22,017 nt of DNA from an uncultured Gammaproteobacteria bacterium (GTDB taxonomy: Bacteria; Pseudomonadota; Gammaproteobacteria; Pseudomonadales; Azotimanducaceae_A): contig CAJWZG010000015.1 in the NCBI GenBank assembly GCA_913049565.1, forward strand, positions 1 through 22,017, written 5' to 3'. The notes below the pieces were generated by a model, which was given only the letters and a program-made list of their open reading frames with translations, was not told the origin of the DNA and made no database searches. Position numbers and translations under genes: made by a program. Below are positions 7,675 to 15,429 of this stretch, piece by piece. The first letter of the stretch is position 1; the number at the start of each line of letters is the position of its first letter.

Positions 7675-8184
7675 ATGAACCAGCCATTTCGATGGGGCCA
7701 TATCAACATCAATGTCGCCAACCTTGACCTGTCGATCCGTTTTTATGAGCGGCTTGGGTTCGAGGTATTCATGCCCGGCATCCCATACTTGGGTCTCGAA
7801 GCTGGCGAAACACGCGCCGTACCGGAGGACGCTGCGGCGGCACTAGCACTTGCGCATGGCACACAGGGGCGAGCCTGTATTATGCAGTTGGGCAGGAGTT
7901 TTCCTAAGCTCGATCTGACCGAGTTATCGGTCGCAGAAAAGCGCCATCCATTGCAGAACCAAGATCGTAGGATCGTACGGCTTTGCTTGGTATCAGAGGA
8001 CCTACAGGCAGATTATCAGCATCTATTGAGTCAGCAGGTGGAATTTCTGTCACCACCAAGCCAGTGCCCAGACCGCATGGCCGAAGTCGCTGTCTGCAAA
8101 GACCCTGACGGTGCGCTCATTGAACTGCTGCAGGTCAATTTAGAGCGCTGGCCAAAAAGACGTAGGAATGAGCAACAACAGTAA
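7675..8184 (+). CDS. VOC-fold protein (glyoxalase/dioxygenase superfamily)
   Basis: This 169-residue protein has the paired beta-alpha-beta-beta-beta layout of the vicinal oxygen chelate superfamily. The first strand is WGHININVANLDLSIRFYERLGF and the last is DPDGALIELLQV. Of the usual four metal ligands, H9 and E150 are present and Q71 may serve. The position normally held by His at the start of the second module (consensus GxxHIAF) reads RIVR102LCLV. The metal site may therefore be altered, or the protein may bind ligand without metal. The C-terminus is short and basic (WPKRRRN). It probably works with the upstream GST-like gene. It converges on the DUF3089 hydrolase with only 34 bases between stop codons. 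Confidence 0.87.
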   Translation: MNQPFRWGHININVANLDLSIRFYERLGFEVFMPGIPYLGLEAGETRAVPEDAAAALALAHGTQGRACIMQLGRSFPKLDLTELSVAEKRHPLQNQDRRIVRLCLVSEDLQADYQHLLSQQVEFLSPPSQCPDRMAEVAVCKDPDGALIELLQVNLERWPKRRRNEQQQ

Positions 8185-8191
8185 TCGCCTG

Positions 8192-8240
8192 AAAAAATTT
8201 TAGACGGGCTGGAAGCTATCAACGTACGTCTTCCGCCCGT
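8192..8240 (-). terminator. Rho-independent-type terminator of the DUF3089 gene
   Basis: Arms ACGGGC-T-GGAAG (8204-8215) and CTTCC-GCCCGT (8230-8240) pair over 11 bases with one bulged T and a 14-base loop. On the minus strand the stem is followed by CTAAAA and then six T (8197-8192). The right arm is coding sequence for the last codons of the hydrolase, and its stop codon lies in the loop. On the plus strand there is no T tract after the stem, so it mainly suits the minus strand. Confidence 0.55.
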
Positions 8241-9418
8241 GTGTTGCTGATTAATGCGTGCCCACGATGCTGCAAAAGAGCTGCGACTCGAACCGTCGCA
8301 TTCTGCGGGATATTGGCCCATAACAAGCTGTAGTCGTAACCGTGAAGGTTGCGGCCAAAGTACGCCCAAATGCCCTGTGATTTCAGCTTTTCGCCGCGAT
8401 CAGAATTGACAAACAACCAGTTAGAACCATCGCCCTGCTCGCAATAGGCCGATACTTTGCCGACAACAAGTTCGCCAAGCGATTCGTCTACGTCGGCTAT
8501 TTTTGTCCAAGCCTCTAACGCGCCCACATGGTCAGACCTGTCGCTAGGCTGGCGATCTGTGGTCCAAGTCACAGGATTAACGCAAATGCTTGGCCCGGCA
8601 GCAAAACCCGAATAGTCGGTGCCATTCCAGTTTTTCTGCCCGCCGCTGTCAGCCAACCTGGAGGGGGTCTTATCGGCCTCGTGTGCGTCCCCGCTAATCA
8701 GGCAACCGAATTGGGTCGGTGTGCGACATATTTCGACATCCTGATAAAGATCTGCAGCGACTGCATTCGATAGCTGGCGGCCTATAACAAAGGCCGCCAC
8801 CAACCGATCCATTAGCGGGGTACGGTCAATTTCTTCTGCGATGAGTCGCACCATCTGAAAAGACCCTTGGCTGTGGCCTGCTAAGACGATGGGGCTATTA
8901 GGCTCCGTTTCTGACAGAAAGTGCTTAAACGCAGATCGGATGTCCTGATAGCCGATATCGAAAATCTGGTTATAGCTTTCTTCTTGGTAGCCCGAGATAT
9001 TCGACTGTCGGAAACGCGGCGCATACACGCGACAACAGTCATTGAACGCAGATGCCTGACGCGAAATCATACCCAGATCAGTACTGCGCCGCGTCTCTGC
9101 ATCGTCAATAGGCTGCACCCAACTTAGCTTGCCGCCATAGGATGTGGGATGAAGAAAAAAGGCATCGGCCTGGCGCTCAGCATTCGGTGTGGGCACAAGA
9201 TTGTCAGGCAACCGTTCTGCAGGGCTTGCATCGTCTGGCCAGGCAGCCCAACTGGAGCGAAGACTGTAGTCGGGCGCATCAGGCAGAGGCTTCGAGCCAA
9301 ACTCATGATCAGGTTTAACCATGCGCATGTAGACAGCAGGTCCGAAACTCATCAGTAACAGCAGCAACCCTGCGATGATGCCGACAGTCAAAAGCGACCA
9401 CTTGAATACTCTGCGCAT
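8219..9418 (-). CDS. DUF3089 family alpha/beta hydrolase, membrane-anchored or exported
   Basis: This 399-residue protein has an N-terminal hydrophobic segment (residues 7-30, WSLLTVGIIAGLLLLLMSF), which is either a signal anchor or an uncleaved signal. The catalytic domain shows the DUF3089 landmarks: DAFFLHPTSYGG, RVYAPRFRQ and the nucleophile elbow G181-H-S183-Q-G185. A likely catalytic His is H359 in LHGYDYSLLW near the end. Members are serine hydrolases of largely unknown substrate. GAGGGG five bases before the ATG fixes the start. It diverges from the dikinase-like gene across a 391-base spacer that contains a strong 19-base dyad close to this gene. Its stop codon lies inside its own terminator hairpin. 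Confidence 0.9.
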   Translation of the reverse strand: MRRVFKWSLLTVGIIAGLLLLLMSFGPAVYMRMVKPDHEFGSKPLPDAPDYSLRSSWAAWPDDASPAERLPDNLVPTPNAERQADAFFLHPTSYGGKLSWVQPIDDAETRRSTDLGMISRQASAFNDCCRVYAPRFRQSNISGYQEESYNQIFDIGYQDIRSAFKHFLSETEPNSPIVLAGHSQGSFQMVRLIAEEIDRTPLMDRLVAAFVIGRQLSNAVAADLYQDVEICRTPTQFGCLISGDAHEADKTPSRLADSGGQKNWNGTDYSGFAAGPSICVNPVTWTTDRQPSDRSDHVGALEAWTKIADVDESLGELVVGKVSAYCEQGDGSNWLFVNSDRGEKLKSQGIWAYFGRNLHGYDYSLLWANIPQNATVRVAALLQHRGHALISNTRAEDVR

Positions 9419-9454
9419 GCAACCCCTCGTTAGATGGTTTGATGTCTAGGCGTC

Positions 9455-9473
9455 GACGGCTCCGCCAGCCGTC
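9455..9473. promoter_or_regulatory. 19-base dyad GACGGCT-CCGCC-AGCCGTC
   Basis: Perfect 7-base arms flank a 5-base centre, 37 bases upstream of the DUF3089 start and far upstream of the dikinase-like gene. This is the best inverted repeat in the window and fits an operator or the base of a leader hairpin. The palindrome CGTCGACG overlaps its left side (9451-9458). Confidence 0.45.
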
Positions 9474-9491
9474 AGCATACGGTCACTGGCA

Positions 9492-9794
9492 ATGAGACGG
9501 TTGCTAGATCCAAAGCCCGGGCAAAGCAAGGCTGCACCAAACCGTCCAGAAGATCACCCATTGAGGGGTTTTGGGTGGGTTCTCTTAGGTCATACGAAAG
9601 ATCACATGCTAGTCATATATCGAGAATGCATAATACCAGCCTCCGGTGAAGTACGGCGCTATGTGCCAATTTATGACGCACATAGCAGTGTCGCTGTTGC
9701 CACCATTACCGTTATCAGCAGAGAAGTTTCAATTGAATTTGCGCGCGCGAGCGCGCGTCTCGTTCCGCTGCTAACAGAACGATTCAGGGTTTAA
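9492..9794 (+). CDS. Doubtful small ORF upstream of the dikinase-like gene
   Basis: This is an open frame of 100 codons ending 15 bases before the next gene. The first half uses several codons that are rare in the neighbours (AGA, AGG, CTA, ATA) and has no ribosome site. The second half (RRYVPIYDAHSSVAVATITVI) looks more protein-like. I recognise no family. It may instead be untranslated leader of the dikinase-like gene. Apart from this frame and the hairpins noted, I see nothing in 9419-9809. Confidence 0.25.
   Translation: MRRLLDPKPGQSKAAPNRPEDHPLRGFGWVLLGHTKDHMLVIYRECIIPASGEVRRYVPIYDAHSSVAVATITVISREVSIEFARASARLVPLLTERFRV
9742..9757. repeat. GC-only hairpin CGCGCG-CGAG-CGCGCG
   Basis: Six perfect alternating C/G base pairs surround a CGAG loop, 53 bases before the start of the dikinase-like gene. 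No T tract follows, so it is not a standard terminator. It could be an mRNA leader structure or a Z-DNA-prone tract. Confidence 0.4.
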
Positions 9795-9809
9795 AAAGGG
9801 TGTAGCCAG

Positions 9810-12629
9810 ATGTATACAGCGCCGATCAATACAACAGAAGATTCACTGGAACGCGTCGGCGGCAAGGGTCGATCGCTGGCAAAGATGGCCCGTGCCGGCT
9901 TTGCTGTTCCCGGTGGATTCCTCGTTACTGCGGACACCTATCGGAAATTTGTCAAAGACAATGACCTGCAGGCTACCATTCTCGAAATGGCGCGACCTGA
10001 ATTGCGCGACGGCTATCCTGCTTTTGATAACAGCGCAGAGAAAATCAAGGCGCTGATCCTCAGTACGCCAATGAATGCTGAGATCGTCAAAGACATTAAG
10101 ACGGCTTATGCAGGCCTTCAAGACGCAAGCATCCCAGTAGCCGTGCGTTCATCAGCCAACGCCGAAGACCTCCCTGATTTCTCCTTCGCCGGTCAGCAGG
10201 AAACCTTCCTCAACGTTCGCGGCAGCGATGAGGTGGTCGACGCGGTGCGCAAATGCTGGGCATCACTGTGGACCGCTCAGGCGATTAGCTACAGACATCA
10301 AAACGGCATCGGACAGGACATCGTGGCCATGGCCGTAGTAGTACAGATCATGGTGCCTTCTGAAGTCTCTGGCATCTTGTTCACTGCAAACCCAGCCAGC
10401 GGCGAGCGCTCCGAGATGATCATCAACGCAAGTTTCGGTCTCGGCGAGGCAGTGGTTGGCGGCCAGGTTACTCCCGACACCTTCATCATCAATCGCGACG
10501 ACCTTTCTGTAAAAGAAGCGGTACTTGGGCCCAAGGAGCAACAAATCGTCTACGACGGTGATCAGGGCATCCGCATGGAAGACGTGGCAGAAGGTGATCG
10601 AAATCAGTCGTCCATGTCTGATGCCATGCTGAGCGAGCTGAGCGCAACAGCCCTGGAGATCGAAGCGCTTTATACGGGGTTACCGCAAGATATCGAGTGG
10701 GCCTTTTGCGACGGCAAGCTGCACTTACTGCAGTCGCGCCCCATCACAAACCTGCCAGTGCAGCCAATTGAGGTTGAGTGGGCGCCAACGGCACCTGCTC
10801 AATTTGTCAGCCGACGCCAGATCGTCGAGAACATGCCCGCCCCTTTATGTCCGTTATTTGCAGATTTGTACCTGACTCAAGGACTGGAAGCCCCGCGCAA
10901 CGAAAAAAATCTGGCGCCCATGATGGTTGGCGGCGGCCCAATGTTTGTAACCGTCAACGGCTACGGTTATCAACGCTTCGACTGGCCGAACATCATAAAA
11001 GATATGGAAGCCCGTAAGAAGCGCAACGAAGGCATTGCACCGGTAACGGAAGAAGAAATTGAAGCAGCAGAATTTCAGGCGTTTGCAAAAGAAATGGCAC
11101 AGCAAAAGAAAAATGCTCGCTCGGCTGCGGTCGCCGACCTCGACCCTTTCCGCGAAAGTCTAAACAACGAAGACCTTGCCGCATTCGAGGCTTGGTACGC
11201 CGAACATGCCGACGCAGACACCGACGCACTGATCACTATGCCAATCAGTGAAAACCCAACCTATATTGCTTTCAATCGAACAGAACAGAACGACGCCGTT
11301 TTAAAGAAGTGGTACGACTACACTCAGCCGCGCCTTGCGAGCGTTGCCGAAAAGTACCGTGCCATGGATATCAAAAAGGCGTCTGCAAGCGAACTCTATG
11401 ACGCCATTCATACGATGGGCATTGAGGAAGGCCGCTACTGGAGCGATGATTCTTCTCATACCTTTGGCGTTGCTAAGTCGACGGATGATCAGTTCCAGTG
11501 CTTCCTCAAAGAAACCCTGCCGGAGCACAACTTCATCAGCGGCCAGTTTCTGACCGGCATCGAGTCTAAAGCCATGCAGGCTAACTCCGATCTGTTCGCG
11601 ATTGCGGAATTGGTGCGAGCTGACGAGGACCTCAGCTATACCGTGCTGGTTGTACCGTCACCCTTTTTGTTTCAGGCGCTGTATGCGCATGAAAAAGGCG
11701 CTCCAGTGCTTGCTGCATTGAAAGAATATCTAGGCAAGTACGGCCATCAGGGCTACAGCATGGATTTCATTGAGCCGACGCAAATTGAAGACCCTTCGGC
11801 CTTGTTCGCATCACTTAAAGGCATGGTTCGCGACAGGGGTTACCACCCGAGCAATCAATCTAAGAAAACAGCTTCAATTCGTAAGCAAAAGCACGAAGAA
11901 ATTTTGCAGCTGCTCTCGGGACTAGAATACTGGCAGTTCCGCTTCCGCTGGTGGCTGGCAATGAAATACAACTTCATCCGCGAAGAAGTCGCCTTCCACT
12001 TTGGCTATACCTGGTCGATCCTGCGGCCCATGGCCTTCGAATTGGGCGACCGTCTTGTCGCAGCCGGCACCATCGGACAACGGGACGACATCTTCTATTT
12101 CAACGCCGAGGAGCTCCAAGACGCCCTGCATGCCATGAGCAATGGTGACACTAAGAGCACCTTCGCCGAAACGGCCGCAGAGCGCCGCGAACTGCGCGAA
12201 GCGCGCAAGCGCCATCACCCCCCAGGCACCTTGCCTGCTGAGGTCAGTGAGCTTGATGCGGTTTCGTTTAAAGAAACCCAAATCAAGAACGACGAAGACA
12301 GCAACACGATGCGTGGTTTCCCAGTCAGTTCGGGCTCCATTACCGCTAAGGCCAGTGTGGTACTTGGACCCGCCGAGTTCGATAATATGATCCCTGGCAG
12401 CATTTTGGTTAGCCCGCTAACAACGCCTGCGTGGACTCAACTGTTTGCCAACGCTGTGGGTCTGGTTACCGATGTTGGCAGCATTCTGGCTCACGGCTCT
12501 ATTGTTGCGCGCGAGTACGGTATTCCAGCAGTGTTGGGTGTGGGTAACGGGACCCAGCGCATCAAGCATGGCCAAACAATTACCATTGATGGCGATGCAG
12601 GCACCGTACACATTCACCCGGAAGAATAG
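9810..12629 (+). CDS. PEP-synthase/rifampicin-phosphotransferase-like dikinase
   Basis: This 939-residue enzyme is of the pyruvate-phosphate-dikinase type, which uses ATP to phosphorylate a swivelling His and then a small acceptor. Domain 1 (about 1-320) is the ATP-grasp part: GGKG (17-20), VRSSANAED (112-120), FAGQQET (127-132) and LLQSRPIT near 310. Domain 3 (about 840-939) carries the phosphohistidine H895 in ILAHGSIVAREYGIPAVLG. The middle domain (about 325-830), starting with ENMPAPLCPLF, resembles the acceptor domain of rifampicin phosphotransferases rather than the PEP/pyruvate barrel, and has a charged insertion near 390-470. The acceptor is probably a pathway substrate; antibiotic resistance is possible but unsupported. 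AAGGG about 10 bases before the ATG serves as ribosome site. The length exceeds both PpsA (about 790) and RPH (about 865). Confidence 0.88.
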   Translation: MYTAPINTTEDSLERVGGKGRSLAKMARAGFAVPGGFLVTADTYRKFVKDNDLQATILEMARPELRDGYPAFDNSAEKIKALILSTPMNAEIVKDIKTAYAGLQDASIPVAVRSSANAEDLPDFSFAGQQETFLNVRGSDEVVDAVRKCWASLWTAQAISYRHQNGIGQDIVAMAVVVQIMVPSEVSGILFTANPASGERSEMIINASFGLGEAVVGGQVTPDTFIINRDDLSVKEAVLGPKEQQIVYDGDQGIRMEDVAEGDRNQSSMSDAMLSELSATALEIEALYTGLPQDIEWAFCDGKLHLLQSRPITNLPVQPIEVEWAPTAPAQFVSRRQIVENMPAPLCPLFADLYLTQGLEAPRNEKNLAPMMVGGGPMFVTVNGYGYQRFDWPNIIKDMEARKKRNEGIAPVTEEEIEAAEFQAFAKEMAQQKKNARSAAVADLDPFRESLNNEDLAAFEAWYAEHADADTDALITMPISENPTYIAFNRTEQNDAVLKKWYDYTQPRLASVAEKYRAMDIKKASASELYDAIHTMGIEEGRYWSDDSSHTFGVAKSTDDQFQCFLKETLPEHNFISGQFLTGIESKAMQANSDLFAIAELVRADEDLSYTVLVVPSPFLFQALYAHEKGAPVLAALKEYLGKYGHQGYSMDFIEPTQIEDPSALFASLKGMVRDRGYHPSNQSKKTASIRKQKHEEILQLLSGLEYWQFRFRWWLAMKYNFIREEVAFHFGYTWSILRPMAFELGDRLVAAGTIGQRDDIFYFNAEELQDALHAMSNGDTKSTFAETAAERRELREARKRHHPPGTLPAEVSELDAVSFKETQIKNDEDSNTMRGFPVSSGSITAKASVVLGPAEFDNMIPGSILVSPLTTPAWTQLFANAVGLVTDVGSILAHGSIVAREYGIPAVLGVGNGTQRIKHGQTITIDGDAGTVHIHPEE

Positions 12630-12653
12630 TCGGCCGACCTGATAGCCGGCTCG

Positions 12654-14027
12654 TCAGTCGAGCAGTGCGTCGCTAACAATGGCGGCCAGCTTCGACGGCA
12701 GCTCGGTTGGCCCCAAAACCATATAAACGAAACATAACTCTTGGGCGGGCGCGCTCCAGGATACTGTTCCCGCTGCGCCGCCCCACCCAAACGCGCCGGC
12801 TGGACGGGGGTCCTTGGACAACTCAGGATGCATATTGATGCCCACTGTGTAGCCAAAACCCAGGCCTGAGACACCCTTACCACTGCTGTCAAATAGGTTA
12901 CCGATCTTGTTGGTTGACATCAGCTCAACGGTTTCCGGCTTTAAGAGTTGGTGACCAAACAGGCTGCCCTTGTTGACCAGCATCTGTTCGAAATGCATGA
13001 AGTCTCTTGCCGTGCTGAGCAGGCCTACGGATCCTGAAAAATAAAAAGGCGACCGTATGTATGAACCCTTGTCGTTGGGTATTACAGGATATCGATGCTG
13101 CTTATTTTCTGGCAGGTTCCAATGCGTGTCTTGCATGTCTAACGGGTCGAAAATTCGAGTTTGAACAAACTTATCAAACGGCATGCCAGACGCAATTTCG
13201 ATAATGCGCGCCACCACGTCTAGACCAATGGTGCCGCTGTAGGCCCACTTTGTCCCGGGCTGAAAGTCCAAAGGATCCTTTGCGACGTTAGGGATAAAAC
13301 TCGCAAGGGTATCGCTTTTGCTAACCCGCAATTTAGAAGCGGATGACCCCGGACCACCGGTATGTAAACCGGCGGTATGCGTCAGCAGATCGTGAACAGT
13401 GATCGGACGCTCGACAGGCACTAACTTGACCTCAACTGGCACCTTGTTCTTTTCCAGTTCTTGGTAGTAGGTGATAACCTTCGCCCGATCATCTTCCGCA
13501 AGACTTTCCCAATTTTCTGCTAGCCATTGTTCATCATACTTCGATGTTTTACCGGCCTTACCTTTTTTCTTGCCGCCATCCGAGCCTGCAGTATGCAAGG
13601 GTATGGCAACCTGTATGTTTTTGAACTCGGGAAGGTACTCATGCACTGGATCGTCCAGATTGATCACCCCCTCCTCGATCAACATCATAGCCGCGACACC
13701 TAGAATGGGCTTGGTAGAGGAAGCCATTGCAAATATCGCATCCTTGGGCATCGGCGCGCCTGTTGCCGCATCAAGAACCCCATGGGCTTCGTAGTACACT
13801 ACCCTGTTGCGCCGGGTGATACCAACAACCACACCCTGTACCCGATTTGCGTCAATGTATTGCTGCACGACATCCGCAATTTTTTGCAGTTGCGCAGAAG
13901 ACATACCAACTTCCTCTGGGATGCCGCGAGAAAGTTCAGCAGCAATAGTGCTGCCAGAAGCCATAAGCAAACTACTGATAACGGTTACTCCTATGTTTTG
14001 TAAGCACTTGGCTAAGCTCTCAAACAC
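12654..14027 (-). CDS. Exported serine hydrolase, class C beta-lactamase/EstB fold
   Basis: This periplasmic or secreted hydrolase has 457 residues. The start is a GTG at 14027, chosen because AGGA lies seven bases upstream and the protein then opens with a proper Sec signal (FESLAKCLQNIGVTVISSLLMASGSTIAA). Reading from the longer frame start at 14294 would add 89 basic, unlikely residues. The catalytic S103-x-x-K106 (MASSTKP), Y263 (WAYSG) and the third motif GWGGAAGT (near 415) define the beta-lactamase/penicillin-binding-protein fold of carboxylesterases and peptidases. An insertion of about 60 residues after the SxxK helix includes a basic GGKKKGKAGK stretch. It converges with the dikinase-like gene with 24 bases between stops. 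A role in ester hydrolysis is likely; true beta-lactamase activity is less so. Confidence 0.88.
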   Translation of the reverse strand: MFESLAKCLQNIGVTVISSLLMASGSTIAAELSRGIPEEVGMSSAQLQKIADVVQQYIDANRVQGVVVGITRRNRVVYYEAHGVLDAATGAPMPKDAIFAMASSTKPILGVAAMMLIEEGVINLDDPVHEYLPEFKNIQVAIPLHTAGSDGGKKKGKAGKTSKYDEQWLAENWESLAEDDRAKVITYYQELEKNKVPVEVKLVPVERPITVHDLLTHTAGLHTGGPGSSASKLRVSKSDTLASFIPNVAKDPLDFQPGTKWAYSGTIGLDVVARIIEIASGMPFDKFVQTRIFDPLDMQDTHWNLPENKQHRYPVIPNDKGSYIRSPFYFSGSVGLLSTARDFMHFEQMLVNKGSLFGHQLLKPETVELMSTNKIGNLFDSSGKGVSGLGFGYTVGINMHPELSKDPRPAGAFGWGGAAGTVSWSAPAQELCFVYMVLGPTELPSKLAAIVSDALLD

Positions 14028-14034
14028 TCTTTTT

Positions 14035-14038
14035 TCCT
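14035..14038 (-). promoter_or_regulatory. Ribosome binding site deciding the GTG start of the serine hydrolase
   Basis: The minus strand reads AGGA, then seven bases, then GTG at 14027. No comparable site is seen before the in-frame upstream starts, including the ATG at 14093. Confidence 0.6.
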
Positions 14039-14315
14039 GCTTTTTTGACGATAACCTTCCGGTGCTCGGGACTCGGTTCGCTGCTTGTCTCATTGCATTT
14101 TTCAATCGAATTACACTACGCGCCAGTCCGCTCGACCCCAAACAAGCCTCCGTCGAACTCCCCCATTTCCTTGCCAGCGTCGGCAAGATTACAAAGGCAA
14201 ATCTGCTGCTTCTGCAAAGCGCGCGCATCTGACGGCCCCCTCTTGAAATCTGTAGTTCGACAGCTCTGAAAACGGGATATTTCTTGCTGTGCAACCCGAG
14301 TGCGGAACTAGGATC

Positions 14316-14324
14316 TGGTACAAT
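14316..14324 (+). promoter_or_regulatory. Candidate extended -10 promoter (TGG-TACAAT)
   Basis: TACAAT with the upstream TGn element fits an extended -10 sigma-70 promoter. It lies about 86 bases before the esterase start. No good -35 box is at the usual distance, which extended -10 promoters can tolerate. Confidence 0.35.
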
Positions 14325-14409
14325 AGGCTATCTATTCGTAACTTGGCAGAGCCCCGATATAGCAGATACTGCTTCTGGCCAAGGAGGATGTGGATACCGG
14401 ACTAGTCAT

Positions 14410-15321
14410 ATGCCCCATAAGGACAAAGAGAAAGAGAAAACGCTGGAGGCTCAGATCCCTTTCATGCCAATGACGCCGTTAGACGGCACCATCTCGCACT
14501 ACAAGAGCTTCGCCTCGGAACTGATTCGCCCGCGTCCTGTCGACGTGTGGTTGCCTGAGGGTTACGACCCCCAATCACGCGTCCGCTACCCAGTCATCTA
14601 CATGCACGACGGGCAAATGTTGTTTCACGTGGAAACGTCACCATTTGCCGGTATGGACCTCTTTTGGGATGTCGATAAAGCGATGAGTCGCCTTGCACGG
14701 GCTGGCGAAATTACTCCGGCCATTGTGGTTGCGGTCTGGATGGCGGATTGGAATGAAGGTGCACGCGGCGCCGAATACATGCCGCAAAAGCCGGTGACTG
14801 AAACTGTTTGGCAAGCCATGCTGCAAAACGGATGGAACGACAAAGAAGGCAGCGACAGTTTGACTTCCGATCTGTATCTGCGCTTTCTAGTCGAAGAACT
14901 CAAACCGTTTATTGACTGCAACTACGCGACAGACCCTGACCCTAGTCATACGCTGATGATGGGCGCCAGTATGGGTGGACTGATATCTGCCTATGCACTG
15001 TCGGAATACACAGAGGTTTACGGAGGTGTGGCTTGCCTGTCCACTGACTGGGCCGTTAGTGATGGCGCAGTAGTGCGCTGGCTGCAGCATCACTGGCCTG
15101 CCGCAGGTGGCCATCAGATCTACTTTGATCACGGCACTGAGACCTATGACGCCCACTATGGGCCGTATCAAGAACAGATGGATGAGGTAATGCGCAAACG
15201 CGATTACACCGCAGGTGTTGACTGGACCTCACAGCGATTTGTTGGCGCAGATCACTCGCCAAAGGCATGGCGGGAGCGCTTGCATATTCCATTGAAATTT
15301 TTGTTGGACGCATCGAAGTAA
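14410..15321 (+). CDS. Esterase-D-like alpha/beta hydrolase
   Basis: This is a soluble hydrolase of 303 residues from the ATG at 14410. The frame stays open to an ATG at 14284, but that adds 42 residues without family character. Numbered from 14410, the nucleophile elbow is G-A-S187-M-G-G, preceded by the oxyanion-type segment YPVIYMHDGQMLF. Likely acid and base are D240 (IYFDHGTET) and H282 (VGADHSPKAW). These match the Fes/esterase D family acting on carboxylic, siderophore or glycosyl esters. No signal peptide is visible, so it is probably cytoplasmic. The start is uncertain because the strong AAGGAGG is 22 bases upstream. It lies 121 bases before the SDR operon on the same strand and may share its transcript. 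Confidence 0.87.
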   Translation: MPHKDKEKEKTLEAQIPFMPMTPLDGTISHYKSFASELIRPRPVDVWLPEGYDPQSRVRYPVIYMHDGQMLFHVETSPFAGMDLFWDVDKAMSRLARAGEITPAIVVAVWMADWNEGARGAEYMPQKPVTETVWQAMLQNGWNDKEGSDSLTSDLYLRFLVEELKPFIDCNYATDPDPSHTLMMGASMGGLISAYALSEYTEVYGGVACLSTDWAVSDGAVVRWLQHHWPAAGGHQIYFDHGTETYDAHYGPYQEQMDEVMRKRDYTAGVDWTSQRFVGADHSPKAWRERLHIPLKFLLDASK

Positions 15322-15384
15322 AGACACTCATGCTCATTTAGTGGGTGAACTTAGCGGCCCAGCGCGGGCACCACGGTTGTTTCG

Positions 15385-15429
15385 GAGTGACCTCGTCAGT
15401 AGCTTTAAGCGGCATCACTCTAAAAGCTA
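15385..15429 (+). promoter_or_regulatory. Possible pseudoknot or alternative-hairpin leader before SDR
   Basis: Two inverted repeats interlock. GAGTGA (15385-15390) pairs with TCACTC (15415-15420), and TAGCTTT (15400-15406) pairs with AAAGCTA (15423-15429). The order is that of an H-type pseudoknot, or of two mutually exclusive stems. The last arm abuts the AAGG ribosome site, 10 bases before the SDR ATG, so folding could control translation. It is read from base pairing only. Confidence 0.35.

Larger units (their letters stand above)
14028..14409. other. Divergent spacer between serine hydrolase and esterase
   Basis: This stretch has open frames on both strands, but none with protein-like features. 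It holds the ribosome site of the hydrolase, a candidate extended -10 box for the plus strand, and AAGGAGG at 14381-14387, which is 22 bases from the chosen esterase start and followed at once by a five-codon frame (MWIPD, stop). I see nothing else in it. Confidence 0.5.

Noticed and set aside
9810..12629. Calling the dikinase a rifampicin resistance gene
   Set aside because: Only the overall architecture is shared. The acceptor-site residues cannot be matched by eye and the context is catabolic.
12649..12663. GCTCG-TCAGT-CGAGC hairpin between convergent genes as a terminator
   Set aside because: Only five base pairs and no T tract on either strand. It overlaps coding bases of the serine hydrolase.
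13471..14269. Plus-strand open frames opposite the serine hydrolase and its upstream region
   Set aside because: They are antisense shadows or Ser/Arg-rich frames without ribosome sites or domain features.
14284..14409. Upstream ATG at 14284 as start of the esterase
   Set aside because: The added 42 residues have no family character and would overlap the candidate -10 promoter at 14316-14324.
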